Of a stretch of 64,000 nt of DNA, positions 51,000-63,956 are shown piece by piece. A program made the translations under genes and the position numbers. The stretch lies in NCBI GenBank assembly GCA_963691815.1, contig OY829654.1, forward strand, positions 26,826,771 through 26,890,770. Reading direction: 5' to 3'. Positions within the stretch are counted from its first letter, which is position 1, and each line of letters starts with the position of its first letter. The DNA comes from Echiichthys vipera. Lineage: Eukaryota; Chordata; Actinopteri; Perciformes; Trachinidae. Below the pieces are notes generated by a model. It saw nothing but the letters and a program-made list of their open reading frames with translations. It ran no database searches and was not told the DNA's origin.

Positions 51000-53900
51000 T
51001 TAAGTAAAAGTTTCAAAAACTATTGGATGTATTGGAATGTAACGTGGTGCCTGCATTCATGTAACCTGCAACACGTCAGATAAGGTCTGGATGTGATTTG
51101 ACAGATATCGTCTGGGGTTCATATGAGAAAAAATGGCTTAACAGTACCACGCTGTGAACATGAGGCAAAAAGCCTAAATAATCATTTACTGGCTGTTTAG
51201 TGAACCCTCGTTGTCAGGATCAGATAACTCCAATGTATCATGCATGTTATTTATTGGTGTCTCGTCCTGCTGTGTCTCTTCTTGGCTGTACATAGTGGCC
51301 TGGCTGTCACCGTGGCCTCAAAAGCTCTGACTGGATCCTGCAACCTCACTTCAACCTGGCAGGAAGGCAGGGAGGGATGGTGTTTATTTAACACACACAG
51401 CCTCCGATTAACACCTTTGGACCCCCTGCCCCCTTCTCAGCCTCGCTCTTATAATCTCCCTTGATCTCATTTTCCCACCTCTCTCACTCTCTCTTCTAGT
51501 GGGCAGGATTTGGTCTCATGGCAACAAACATCAAATTTTTTTTTCTCTCACAATGACATACATGCTGGTCACTCCTGTTTTCACATTTCCTCCTATTTCT
51601 GTGCTTTCTTCATAATGAAAATCCTGTGTATGCGTCTTATATACAGTATATGAGCACCTACTTACTTCCCCCGGGCAGAGACTGGCCTTTTCCCTCTAGA
51701 GCTCCCTCTCCTCCTCCTCCTCCTCCTCATTTTTTGTTCCCTCCATCATCTCGCCCTCCTGCCTCTTCCTCCACGCTAGTTGACACGCAAGGCTCCTTCA
51801 ACGCTGTCCTGCCACATGTGATCTTGTCACTCAGTGTCCTCGCTTCACTGCTGCCTAGCTGTGGTGAGAGTCACCCTGTCCGACCTCCACAGGGGAGACC
51901 GAGGTAATGTAAAGCAAACAAAGAACAGCCCACTGCCATCCTCAGCTCTCGTTGGGGTGGAGGTCGCCGCAACAACACGCTGTTGACCATTGTTAGGAAA
52001 TGGAACCTGACACCCAAAGGAGAGCATGACTTCAGATTTTGTGTTGGTCACAGTTGTTTTTACTTCCGTTGACCATTTCATTGCTGTTATCTTGAGATGT
52101 CAGGCATTTTGTGTTGTTTTTTTATTGCTTGTTGCTCAAGACTTTATCTTAGCTCGGCCTGACAGAACTGCCTGAACTTCAGTCACGGCCAGACACAGCG
52201 CTGTGTCAACAGCAATCAAAAATGAGTGAGAAGACAAGCGAGAGGAGAATAGCCAGCATGGAAATTGATCACAGGCACAATCATAAATTTGTTATCTCGA
52301 GATCGTGACATATTTATGATCACTAGAAAATCCAATGTGGCATATGGAGATCAGGATATAAATACATTTGTAATCCAGGATAACGAGACTGAGAACTCCT
52401 GGATTCATTGACTATGATTTGCCGAACTGTAACAGATGCAAATTATGGACGTATCGAAAATGGAAGTCTTGACTTTCATTTGTCTTTAGTGTGTGAGTTG
52501 TTCTTGTGTGGATAGTATTAGACGTTTTTATATCGTCAGCTGAGAATGTTCCTTATGTTATTTTATTGCTGTAACACCTCCCTTTTCCCCCTGATGTACA
52601 ACAATTCAAAAGATTTCCCAATAAAAACTTTCACCACTGTCTTTAATTTGTCCCAGGAATGTCCTTGGTTCTATCCCACACGCTTGCTGTCACACAGCTG
52701 TCCTGCATCCCTGCTCTCTTTTCATTCATTCATCTTCAACTGCTTGTCCCTGTCGGGGTCGCGGGGGGCTGGAGCCGATCCCAGCTGACATTGGGCGCAA
52801 GGCGGGGCACACCCTGGACAGGATGCGGGTCTATCACAGGGCCCTGCTCTCTTTTGTTATATCTATTTAGTTTCTGTGTTTTTAGATAAAATAGATTCAG
52901 TTTATATGTGCATTAACCTTACCCTGACACCCTCGGTGTTGTGCTCACGGCCTGAAAATGAACACATGCCAGCCTGCTACATAGCATCAGCAGTTACATA
53001 ATATAGCAGAACTGAATCCGAATGTAACACCCCTATAATGACATTTTGGTCTACTAAGACACACTCATAGCTACAGTTGCTGACCATGGATCACACGAGA
53101 ACACAGATCAAGTAAAAACAGCAGTTGTGTTGCATGTTTTTTATTTAAGTCATGTAGTTGCTTTTAATGAGCCAATTTGCACATAAGTGGTAATGATCAG
53201 ATAATGGAACACTGTATTTCCTAGTAGGGAGATTCTCTGAAGTCAGGGCCTTTAATAACTTCAGTGACAGACACCATAAGCAACAAGCTTATAACAGCAA
53301 TTAACCTTAGCATTAAATCAGACGCTCGCCATGGGCCCAAAATGTCTTAAGGCAAATAGCTCCTAACTTGGTGATTAAAGTGACTCTGAAAAAAATGGGC
53401 CTGTCAGTCCTTATTTTAGGAGTAGTTCACAAAGCACTGTAAAGCAGTTGTTAAATCTGTGAATAGTTAGAAGTAGTCAAGAGGACTCACAGGTCACTCA
53501 GAGCAAATCACAACAATCCTGAAATGGCTGCTCCCTGCAATCCACCACGTAATCCCGTCGACATTTTAGAAAACTTTAATAAAAGTGGGAAAGCTGCATT
53601 AATTTCCAGGCTTCTTTGTTTGACTTTTGCAGTTATCCTGACGGAATATCCCTTTAATAATGTTCCTCCTTTCATGCACAAGTTGAGCAAGAAGTAATAG
53701 ATGTTGTTGTGTCCAGTTTGGTTTTGGAAACCAAATACTGTGGAAAACACTGGTTGCTGCTCTATTGGGTCAAATCAACCAATCAGCTCAAGGAAGCGTA
53801 TGACATACTGACCATTGTTGTGGGAATTTTGGATATTTGTAATTCATAATCATAGTTTTGTCAGGCCGAACACAGTTCAGTGTCTCCTCTGTCTAACCTT

Positions 53901-54725
53901 CTTAATGGATAATGCAAATAACTAACTCATGATGGTATAACGGCATAGCGCGTCCTGTCCCTTCCTCTAAAAGACGTTGCATGATTTGGCTTGTTGTCAT
54001 TCCTGCTAGACTCTGGGCTTTGTGAGGACGCAGGGGTGAACGTATTTTTGTCTGCAGAAGAAAAAACTTGGGCAAAATAAACCACGGAGAAAAAGCTGAT
54101 CCTGTGTGTTGATCTTTATTGAGGAATCCATTTCCACAACAATATGTAGGTAAAGGATATTTGCCATTTGTGTAACGCGGTTTTACGGATAAAAGGCACA
54201 ATTTCAGGCGCCCGGTCCATATTCCAACAGGAGAGAAAAATCGTTAGAGAGCAACGTTCACTTGGCAAATTTCTCCAAATTTTCTCCATCGCACGTTACC
54301 ATAGTGATCTGTGAGTAAAATACAATGGAGCTCGCAAGATCAGGATGGTCTCACGAGGCTACTTCTGACAGGGATACCTGCTAATTTAACAAGATGCTAG
54401 CAAGAGGCTAACAATTAGCTGCCCATATACTTGAACAGCCAGTAACCTATATTACTCTTTGTCATGTTAAATATGTTAATGTTCAATTTTATATTTAAAT
54501 CTTTATTTGGATATGATAACACACCTCCTGCAGTATTTCTAACAAGAATGAACTGACAGAGACCCAAACAAGCCTACAACTCTGGTCTGGTCTCTGCTGA
54601 TCGTGCCTGCTGCCGTGGTCCTGTGTGCAGGTCTCTGCTGATCGTGGTGGTGCCTGCTGCCGTGGTCCTGCATGACGCTTCCTGCTACTTCAATAACTAT
54701 AAGTCATTTATACTGTCACTAGTCT
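51000..54725. other. Spacer, no supported gene
   Basis: No exon with recognisable coding content was seen. There is a (CTC)n-type run at about 51708-51728 and a repeat fragment at 52733-52843. Open frames at 51626-51907 and 52546-52889 are low complexity. Confidence 0.45.
52733..52843. repeat. Fragment of a common fish dispersed repeat
   Basis: GTCGCGGGGGGCTGGAGCCG, then ATCCCAGCTGACATTGGGCG and ACACCCTGGACAGG, followed by CTATCACAGGGC, is a sequence type I recognise as recurrent in fish genomes. It is GC-rich against an AT-rich background. Class not assigned. Confidence 0.55.
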
Positions 54726-54730
54726 TATAA

Positions 54731-54960
54731 ATTCTCTCTTTCTCTCTCCTTTTCTTCCTCCCTAACCGGTCAAGACAGATGTCCGTCCTCCACAGAGCTG
54801 GGTCTGTCTGACGTTCCTGCCTGTAATAGGGAAGGTTTTCATTGCCACCGTACTCTATGGGGGAATTGTTGGGTCTATGCCTACTCTGTAAAGTGTCCTT
54901 AGATAACTTTTGTTATGATTTGGCACTATGAATAAAATTGAATTGAATTGAATTGAATTA
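54731..54960 (+). repeat. Dispersed repeat family A, copy 4
   Basis: CAAGACAGATGTCCGTCCTC, GACGTTCCTGCCTGTAATAG and TTGCCACCGTACTC are present. It ends GGCACTATGAATAAAATTGA with three more TTGAA units. It lacks the segment between GGGTCTATG and CCTACTCTG, as copy 5 does, so these two form a subfamily. Confidence 0.75.
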
Positions 54961-54999
54961 AACTCAAGACAACCACAGTTTTTCGAAAGATGACATCAT

Positions 55000-57215
55000 C
55001 TTCTTTCTATTGCTTATTACTTAATAATAAGTCAGCATTATGTTAACATAACCATACGCCATATTCAACAATATAATATATGAATTTATTGTCAGAGCAT
55101 TGGAAGAAAAGAGTCTTATGCTTCATAAGGTTTACAATCTCAGCCATATATGTAATGTGTGTAAGTTTACACGTTATATTGTAACATTATCAAATATATG
55201 GGCCATACATAAACATATACAATTTAAACCGTATGCTAGGGCAACCTGGTTATAATTTGAGTCAGCCTGATTTAATTTAATCTGAGTCCCATAGTGCACC
55301 AGGCCCAGACACAGGCCTGTGATTTACTCTGGGTCCCACACAGTTCTAACAGACAGCTGCGTGGACACATGCTGGTTCATCCATCTAAAATATATACATT
55401 ATATATACACTGTACGTGCTCCAATTTTGGAGTGCTTTCATTTTGACTTTTAAACTCACACACATTTATGTGCCCTTCATCTCTTAAGTGCCCTATTTCT
55501 TCCCAGCATTAAATTAGGCTGTGCTAAAAAACCCAGGAAACAAAAACTATGAACACAAAGACCTTGCATAAAGAGTAATGGCCCACAGGCCAACAACATA
55601 CTTGAATCCAACTGTGTTTCTGTTTTTTCAAAAAAATGCTTTAATGGTGTTTTTTTTTTTCATTTCTATCACTCCACTAAAAGCGGACATTCTGCAAAGA
55701 GAGCATTGTTGTTTATGGGATAAGGAACATTTTGGCCACGGAGTATTTACGACCGACTTTTGATTGAATATCATTAAAAGAACACACACAAATCAGTGTC
55801 CATCCTGCTATTTTCTTAAGGTCAATTCTGTGTGTTGACATTTTACACATGCAAGACTTTTACCCAACAGCATCATTATGCATCCTCACACTCCAGGAGC
55901 CACTTACCAATGGGAGGCTCACTCCAAAAAGAGCACTATTCAAAAACCACGCAACGCAAACACTGCTCATTCATTCCTGCGGAGCAGAAAGAGCTCTAAA
56001 TCTGTCTGAAGCTGTGTTTTTGCTCCCAGACTCCCTCCAGGTGGGACACCTCTGATAAAACCCACAGACTGCATACTGTACCGAGGAGAACTCCCACAGA
56101 CAGGCTTACACTGTAAGGGAAGACTGTGCGTGTGTGTGTAAGGAAGGAATAGTAAGACCTTCAGACAAATAAAACTGAGACATAAAGAAAAACATCCAAG
56201 GCAAGAAAATACATGTATATGCACCTTAAATGATTCACATTAATGAAGGAATGTACCATATAACTGGATGTAGATTTATTACTCAATTACCTTGTGACAA
56301 GACCCTTCGTGACTCAGATGATATGTGTTGGAGGGGTTTGAGAACAGAAAATGAATGGGTGCATTCACCGATGATAATCATTTGACTATTGTTAATGATG
56401 AATGCAGGGTTTGTTGTGAAGGGTTCTCTCGCACACAGCAGCTGAGATTAGAGACAGATATCGCAGAGGTGAGCCCGTAAACAAATGATACCGCCCTAAG
56501 GAAGACTCCCCGACCCTCGTTGCCCTTCTCTACCTTGTAACCCCACCATCTCCAGTGTGTACTACAGCGTGCTAATTCCACAGAGAGGGTTGTGGCGAGT
56601 TGAGGAACATGTGCAAAAAATGAATTGGACTTATGAGATGCAGAAATCCAACAGAATCCAGATTTGTTTTCTTTCTTCGTCAGTGCAGTTTGGACTTACG
56701 GCGTGAAGTGGTCACAGATATCACATCTGGACATAGGCAGAGAAATATCACAGTTAAGAAAAGAGAAACATCCATAGCACCTGGCTACAGGCTCTGTGAC
56801 GGTGAACAGGTGTAACTTATCGCATTAACGTTGGCTCAGTTCCATTTAGTGAGCGGAGTTTTCATTTGCCGCATTCACTGTTATCAAACACACCTGTGCT
56901 TTGCCAAATATTGTGTGAATTATATTGTGAGGAATGGAGTGGTGCAAATGGTCAAATTGTAATGCTAATAAAATAAATCAAATGTAAAAATAAAATCATC
57001 AAAAAAACTCCTTGTACACTTGTAAATTGTTGTTTTCACACATCAGTTTTTGTAGGGATATATAATATTTTAATCGGTGAGCTTCACAGTGGCTGGTAGT
57101 CAGATTTTTTTTTTTTTTACCTTTTGACTGAGCCAGGGCAGCCGTCTTCTCATGCTTCAAGTCGTAATGCTAACCTAATCTCAGGGAGTGATATTGATAT
57201 TCTCATCCAAGAAAA
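55000..57215. other. Spacer, nothing recognised apart from a repeat fragment
   Basis: Bases 57078-57165 match the right arm of repeat family B (GGCTGGTAGTCAGATTTTTT, GAGCCAGGGCAGC). No supported exon or RNA gene. Confidence 0.45.
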
Positions 57216-57220
57216 TGACT

Positions 57221-57539
57221 AGAAGAAGAATTCCTTAACTCTGGAAAATTCAATTTTTCACTCTATTTTTTCATTTTACACACAGGCCCGAAATACACAC
57301 ACATGCACAAGCAGGACCTATATACATGCAACTAATGGAGAGATGTTAGAGCCAGGGGGCTGCCAGTGACCGGCGCCCCGAGCAGTTGGGGGTTCGGTGC
57401 CTTGCTCAACAGCACCTCGGCAGTGCCCAGGAGATGAACTGGCACCTCTCCAGCCACCAGTCCATGCTCCATACATGGACTCAAACAGGTGACCCTCCGG
57501 TTCCCAGCCAAGTCACCTATTGACTGAGCTACTGCCGCC
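57221..57539 (-). mobile_element. tRNA-derived SINE family C, copy 2
   Basis: Read on the minus strand: head GGCGGCAGTAGCTCAGTCAA with an A-box, B-box-like CACCTGTTTGAGTCCA, then the core GTTGAGCAAGGCACCGAACC and a T-rich 3' part. The layout is collinear with copy 1 at 48487-48829. Its promoter boxes are better kept than in copy 1. Confidence 0.78.
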
Positions 57540-57844
57540 TACATGTTTCCAAAAATGCAAATTATTCTTTAACCCTTATTCAGGTCAAATTGACCCGTTT
57601 CAAGGTTTTGGAAGAAAAAAAAATGATAGAAATAATAGAGCAGACATGCTGCTACAGTATACCCCACCCCTCACCCTCTGCCATGTGTCCACCTCCACCA
57701 CGAAAAAAGGATCCCACTTCCATTGTTAATTGTGTTCTAGTAGAGACTGCTTGCAACCATTAAACAAACATATATGTTATCTCTATCGATTTAAACTGAG
57801 ATAAAGACAATATAAGTTGATGGTTTATGATGTAAAATTTTATT

Positions 57845-58015
57845 TCGGCACAGTGGTTAGAGCAGACGCCCCATGTAAAGAGGCTGACGGTCCTCGAGGC
57901 GGCGGACGTGGGTTCCACTCCGACCTGTGGCCCTTTGCTGCATGTCCCCCCCCCTCTCACCCCATTTCCTGTCTTTACTATATAATAAAGGCTTGGAAAA
58001 CTGCCAAAAAATAAT
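57845..58015 (+). mobile_element. tRNA-derived SINE family E, copy 1
   Basis: The head CGGCACAGTGGTTAGAGCAG (A-box) is followed by GCGGACGTGGGTTCCACTCC (B-box). A CGACCTGTGGCCCTTTGCTG body comes next, then a C-rich run and a tail with TATAATAAAGGCTTGGAAAA. The antisense copy at 59945-60122 matches throughout. Confidence 0.75.
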
Positions 58016-58084
58016 CTTTAAAAAGAAAATATATATATATATATGTCCTGGGTCCTAAAGGTGAAGACCATACAAGGGTTAAAC

Positions 58085-58425
58085 TGTGGGCATTACTGTC
58101 AAGACTAAGTCAAAAGCAGAGCAGCACGCAGGACGAGAGACCTTAAGGAGAAAACAGATTTAATGCAAACCAAAAGCAGGTTCGAGGAGAAACACACAGC
58201 TTCATACAGGGACTGACAAAGAGAAACAAGCCGCACTACAAACCACAGATAGATGACAGACTGACCGGGAACAAAGGGGGACCAGGGTACATATAGACAA
58301 GACTAATTACAGACAAGACGCAGCTGGGGAGGGCAACACAAGTGGCATCAATCAGTATAAGGGAGAAAACCACATACAGGAAGAGAAGATAAAATAGAAA
58401 CGAGCTGGACAAAACTCAGATCCAA
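58085..58425 (-). mobile_element. Possible retroelement-derived repeat
   Basis: Read on the minus strand it has a TATATG box, a pyrimidine-rich body and a CATTAAATCTG signal, ending TTGACAGTAATGCCCAC. The layout is like 32905-33315. No coding part. Ends uncertain. Confidence 0.35.
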
Positions 58426-58429
58426 ACAG

Positions 58430-58570
58430 GCCTGTGAATGTTCTCATTCGTCCAGGTCGTCGTTATCCTCAAAGCAATTTCAGTCCAAAGCAACTGGACT
58501 TGGTTATTTGTCTAGGAAGATGTTTCACCTCTCATCCAAGAGGCTTCATCAGTTCATGTACGCAGGTGAC
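58430..58570. repeat. Dispersed repeat family D, copy 2
   Basis: TGTTCTCATTCGTCCAGGTC and TTTCACCTCTCATCCAAGAG are followed by GCTTCATCAGTTCATGTACG. It shares blocks with 50110-50345, the second block being inverted relative to copy 1. Confidence 0.55.
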
Positions 58571-58904
58571 CAGGACCAGGCTCGGACTGGTCCAACTAGC
58601 TGGTGTGAGATCCGGAGAGCCTAACAGGTTTTTTTTTTATTGTCAAGAAAAGCAAATGATGCCGTTTCCACTGCAACTCAATTATTGCAGAATCACTGAG
58701 TCCCCTCGCTGGAAGAAACTTCTTTCCCGAAGTGTGAAAGTTCTTCTTGACCTTGGGATATGATATCATTCGTCATAATTATTTTCATTTTCATGTTCTG
58801 TCACCCTGGATGTGCGCGTTCCTGCTGTTCTGCTATGCAGACTGCCATAAGATTGAGAGAGTCATATTCACATTACTATAGATATTGTTATAGTTACTGT
58901 TACT

Positions 58905-59193
58905 CGCTGGCTGCTTGCATCTCTGGAAGTGCGTCAGTCTCTCTGTCTTTTGTCTAACTTTGTGTTTCTCTCATTCTCTCTCCATTTCTTCCTCCCCCAA
59001 CCGGTGCAGACAGCTGTCCGTCCTCCATAGAGCTGGGTCTGTCCCACGTTCCTGCCTGTTATAGGGAAGGTTTTCGTTGCCACTGTACTCTACGGGGGAA
59101 TTGTTGGGTTTATGCCTACTCTGTAAAGTGTCCTGAGATCACTTTTGTTATGATTTGGCACTATAAATAAAATTGAATTGAATTGAATTGAAT
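58905..59193 (+). repeat. Dispersed repeat family A, copy 5
   Basis: Starts CTGCTTGCATCTCTGGAAG, has the CT-rich leader, GCAGACAGCTGTCCGTCCTC, GTTCCTGCCTGTTATAGGGA and GATCACTTTTGTTATGATTT, and ends AATAAAATTGAATTGAATTG. This is the best full-length copy here. It shares the internal deletion of copy 4. Confidence 0.78.
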
Positions 59194-59944
59194 ATAGTTT
59201 TGACCTTGAGAAATCAATATTTTCTCTAACTCTCTCCGAAAGTTTAAAGTGAGTCCTACTTGATTAATTCCAGTAGTTGAGATTTAAATTAAAGGATCTC
59301 CAGACAGTTTCACAGGGCCTCTCCCCTGGATGAAATACTGGGTAACAGTTCATCGTGGGATTCCTCTCATTGGATTGGCTTAGAAAGTCTCAGGTTGTAA
59401 TCCAATCTAGGTTATGGCGGGTTAAGTTGTTTTCTAACAGAGGAAGAGTGTTAATGTTCTCATTTTAGCACTTTAAGAGCCTTGTGACCACACACTGGTC
59501 TTCATGCTTTTTATTAGTAAGAGTTCCACGTACGAGTCTGTGGCTACTCAAAGCTTCTAAGTAATGTCATCATTTCAACCGAGATTAAAGATTTTCTGTG
59601 TTTATGCCTCCACATAATAAGTCAGTGTTTCCTGCTGGGGTGGAAAAGCATCATGAGACATTAACTCTCCTCTGAAAGCCAGACTAATGAGGTTTCTTTG
59701 AGGTCAGCAGCTTCTTAAGGCAGGGTGGGTGACCCCCTGCAACTATCCAAAGGGAAGGGATATCAGATTACTAACCAATTATTGACATAACTTAAAGGTT
59801 GAATATTTAGAATCTTTATTAAAAGCTATATATTAAAAAAAAAAAAAAAAAAACACAGGGCGTTTTGAGGGGTACCGAATGAAAGTATTTCTTTTCCATA
59901 AAAAAAAATCATCTGAATTAATTAATTAATAAGGTAAAATATTA

Positions 59945-60122
59945 CGATTTTTTTGGGCAGTTTTCAAGCCCTCTATTAGATAAGACGGACCAGAAATGGG
60001 GCGAGAGAGGGGGGGGACATGCAGCAAAGGGCCGCAGGTTGCACCCGAACCCGCGGCTGCTGCCTCGAGGACCCCCAGCCTCTCCACATGGCACGGCTGC
60101 TCCAACCACTGTCCCACCGGAA
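59945..60122 (-). mobile_element. tRNA-derived SINE family E, copy 2
   Basis: On the minus strand: GGACAGTGGTTGGAGCAGCC (A-box), AGCCGCGGGTTCGGGTGC (B-box region), CTGCGGCCCTTTGCTGCATG, then a tail with GGGCTTGAAAACTGCCC. Collinear with copy 1 at 57845. Confidence 0.75.
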
Positions 60123-60164
60123 TGGTAGCCTATCCACCTTATCATGACAGAACTCTCCAACAGT

Positions 60165-60350
60165 CAAATACTACCGATCCAGAAAAGCGATTCGACCAGT
60201 GTTCGGAGGGTCTGCGGTTCAATCCCTGCCCTGCCTTGTGTCATCATCGTTACATCCTTGGGCAAGATATGTCACCCACCTTACCTTGTCTGTATGCTCA
60301 ATGGTTGAGGTTGTGGTAGAAGGGGTAGTAGGCGCTCAATGGTGGCCATA
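60165..60350 (+). repeat. Possible SINE-like repeat fragment
   Basis: TCTGCGGTTCAATCCCTGCC holds a B-box-like GGTTCAATCCC. It is followed by CATCCTTGGGCAAGATATGT, a block that recurs in fish SINE-like repeats. No paired copy in this window. Class unsure. Confidence 0.4.
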
Positions 60351-61206
60351 AGCGGCCTAGATAATTGCTATTATTATTATTATAATTATAATTATTATCA
60401 TAGAAGTTGTCTAAAATGAGTCCAAATTTGAAAAGACGTCCACAAACGACCACATTTGGACTATAAATAGCCCCTACATGGAGTTACCACGGACTACAAC
60501 ATTAGAGGTCAGGTAAACGCCGAAAAAAGAACAAAACAACCCCTGGACCGAAAATGGATGTCCAAAAATGACATATTACGCCACTCCAACATCCCTTTGG
60601 GCCAAAATACTTTTCCCCATTGACGTAAAGAGACATCCTCAAACCCCCACAAAATGACATGTATTATTAACTAAATCTGAATCTTATGAACTTGATTCCC
60701 TTCAATCTGATAACATTTGGAAAGTCTAGAAGAGCAGCACAATTAAATAATTCAATTCCCATTCAAGCAGAGCGCTAAACCAGAAGTAGCCAGCTCGGGG
60801 GCGGGAGAAGTCTCTAGTGCACCTGCTCTATGGGCCCAACAGAGCAGAATCAGCGCAGATCATCTGAATATTTTTAGAAGAGGCAGTTGAACTTTTTTGA
60901 CTTCATGCGCCACTGAGCAGCTTTCATAGGAATGAAGGGGGGTCATCCATAGTCAGGGTGGTTGATGGGACCCAAAACACAGGACTTTAACCTAAGCGAC
61001 CAGTGTTAATGTCTCAGATGTACTATAAGCCAAAACCACAACCTTTGTTCTAATCCCAACCGAATAATTTTGATGCCTAACCATCACCTTTGTTGCCTAA
61101 ACTTAACCGGTCACGTAACGGTAGTTTTGGTGTGTAATCCTAACCATCAACTTTTGCTTCCTAATTGTAAGGTTATGACAATAGTTTCAGTGCTTGAAAG
61201 TATGCA

Positions 61207-61242
61207 CCTCTCCCTCTCCCTCTCCCTCTCCCTCTCCCTCTC
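61207..61242. repeat. (CTCTCC)n simple repeat
   Basis: About six tandem hexamers. Confidence 0.9.
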
Positions 61243-61249
61243 TGTCATC

Positions 61250-62345
61250 ATCCATCCTTCATTTAGCATTCTTGCTAGACAGCCGGCAATGTGACCTGCC
61301 CTGGCCACGACCTGCTGCACGTACATGCCATCAGATAAGAGAGCCAAAAAACAAATTGCGACCTGCAGTAATGCAGCGTTACTTGGATAAGTAACTGTAT
61401 ATAATTACTGTTTTGGAAACTGTATTCACTTACACTACTCGGTACTGGGGAAAGTAAACACTGATCAGTGGTTTGCTTGTGACCCTTTGTCGCGGGTTGC
61501 ATGTCTATGAGTTGTAAACACATTTTTAGCCTCCTCAGATTGTTTCATATGAAGTGTTTGAAGCTTAAAGAGGTAAAACTTTACAGAATTTTCCATAAAG
61601 AAGCAAAGACTAAAGAGAGGAGTTAAAAAATACACAGTTTTGCGCAGCTGACCTGAGATGTCTCGACTTACATTCAGAAGCAAAGACAAAAATGTTTGTT
61701 TTCTCAGGATTATGATTAATTACAGTAGACCCAACTGTATGTGTAGGCCTATGTGTCTATGTTTCATGTCTGTGGCTTTAAATAAATACATAAACAAGTA
61801 AGTGTGTAGTGAGGTGGTGGTAAGTAAATACAGGAGTGATTAAGTCAATAAGAAACCAAAAAAGCACATACAACCCCCGTAAATAGGAGTGTATGCATAG
61901 CGTGAACGGCTAGCGATAAAATAGTGTGAAAAGTTCAGTTTAGGTTAATTCTGTGCGTGCTTATCCCAGCGTTTGATTTCTTGGTGAAAACAGAGTGTCC
62001 TCCCCCTGTTAGGCCTCCTCCGCACACTAGCGTGCAACAAATACAACAAGCAGAGACACTCTTTGTCAAACATTTACCCAAGGCAGGCCAGGGAGCTAGC
62101 AGCGCTGTCTACGGAGCCACCACAGGCCCTGCTTCTATTCTCTCTTCCGAGTCAAATAGTCCTGCCACACACACATTTAAAATGTGAGCTAAATTAGTCT
62201 GCATCAAACATTTACACGGAAGAGCTTATAGTTTGATTTCCTCTCAGCTCTTCATTGTTTTCCCAAAACTTGACTACTTCGAGAACACCTTAAACATTTA
62301 TTCACAGATTGACCAAGCTTCATCCACTCTCCCTGTCACTCATGA
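61250..62345. other. Spacer, nothing recognised
   Basis: No supported exon, RNA gene or clear mobile element. Short open frames occur on both strands without recognised domains. Confidence 0.4.
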
Positions 62346-62349
62346 CACT

Positions 62350-62508
<159 letters not shown>

Positions 62509-62509
62509 A

Positions 62510-63840
62510 CAACTCCCTTTTCCCCTCTAGCATAAAAGATTTAACCTGGGCATGTCAGTGAGCTTATTGCTCGTCTCCTGGAGCTTCAACAATTTTGCTT
62601 TCCCTTCTTTTACCTCACAGCTTTTTTAAACTCGACGTTTAAAAAATTAAAAGCGAGTCTGCTTGCATTGCATAACAGTTGGGTGCATAGCGGCAACAGC
62701 AGGACTTCATCTTCGTTGTTAATACGAAGCCAAGATGAAAAGGGCAAAGTGCTGCTCATGCTTATTGGTTTTTTGAAAAGAGAATGTCAAGAACACTGCA
62801 TCAGTGGGTGTCGTGATTTGTTTGAGTGTGAGGGTCTACCATGTTGTTTGATTTTATCCAATGCATGCATCTGCGAGGAGTGTTTCTACGTATGTGTGTG
62901 TGTATGTGTGTGTGTGTCTCTCTGTACCCCAGTGTTGCAGACTTGAGTCAGAAGGGGTTGGCACACCAGTGTGTAATTTTCTATGTATAACCCTGGCTCC
63001 GAGGCATTACAGTCAGGGTTGCCAGAATAGGTTTTTTTTCTTCTTTTTTCTTTGAAAATGAGACACACACCACACACAAAGCAGGAATACAAATTCGTGC
63101 AAACTGTCAACATACTGCTTGGATACAAGCACATATGTATACGTGACTTCAGGGAACATACTGTATACATATAGTCTTTCATTTGACCATGCAGCTGGGG
63201 AAAAAGTCCCTACCCCTCTTAATCCTTCCTCTCTCTCCTTTTCCCTCTGGGGAAATTATGCAGCATAATGTAAGTTGGCAGTTAAGCTTATATAGATTTG
63301 CACCTGTTGTCTTGGAAGGAGAACAAAGCATATGTGTCAGTTTGTTCTTTACTGTTGTATGAGCAAACACCACACGTCCGTATAAGCAAACATGCACACA
63401 TGTGACCCGACATCCAAGTGCTCTTATAGACTTTTGCTTTCCATCTGTTTGCACACATGCAGAGGTTGAAATCTTTCAAAAGTCAATATCAAGTCATAAA
63501 AATTTGGGTAACTTTGTTTTGAAAAGTGGTGGGGACACTTTTTTTTGCATAAAATAACCAAACTCTTTCACAATGTCGCTGTCGTGACTTCCCATCACAT
63601 TGTTTAAACGTTCAAACAATTATAAGCCATACTTAGGTCCTTTTTTTTTATCCGAGGTAGCACGTAGTCTCTTCTGTCCTCCTTTCACACTGCAGCTATT
63701 CCCATGATTATGTGACCATGGCAATTTTTTTAAGTAATGCGACCCATCACCTCTCATCAATAAAGTTTTAGTTATCATCGTCACATGCTATTTTTCAGAA
63801 CATTTCTAACAAATTATAACAATAAAAAGTAGCGCTGACA
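62510..63840. other. Spacer, nothing recognised
   Basis: No supported exon or RNA gene. A short (TG)n run lies at about 62895-62920. Confidence 0.4.
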
Positions 63841-63841
63841 T

Positions 63842-63943
63842 GTCCCCAGCGTCCCCAGTGCAGCGTCCCCAGTGCAGCGTCCCCAGTGCAGCGTTCCCAG
63901 TGCAGCGTCCCCAGTGCAGCGTCCCCAGTGCAGCGTCCCCAGC
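63842..63943. repeat. 14-bp minisatellite, about six to seven units
   Basis: The unit GCGTCCCCAGTGCA is repeated head to tail with one C-to-T change in one unit, between GTCCCCAGC half-units at both ends. Confidence 0.93.
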
Positions 63944-63956
63944 GTAAATTATACCT

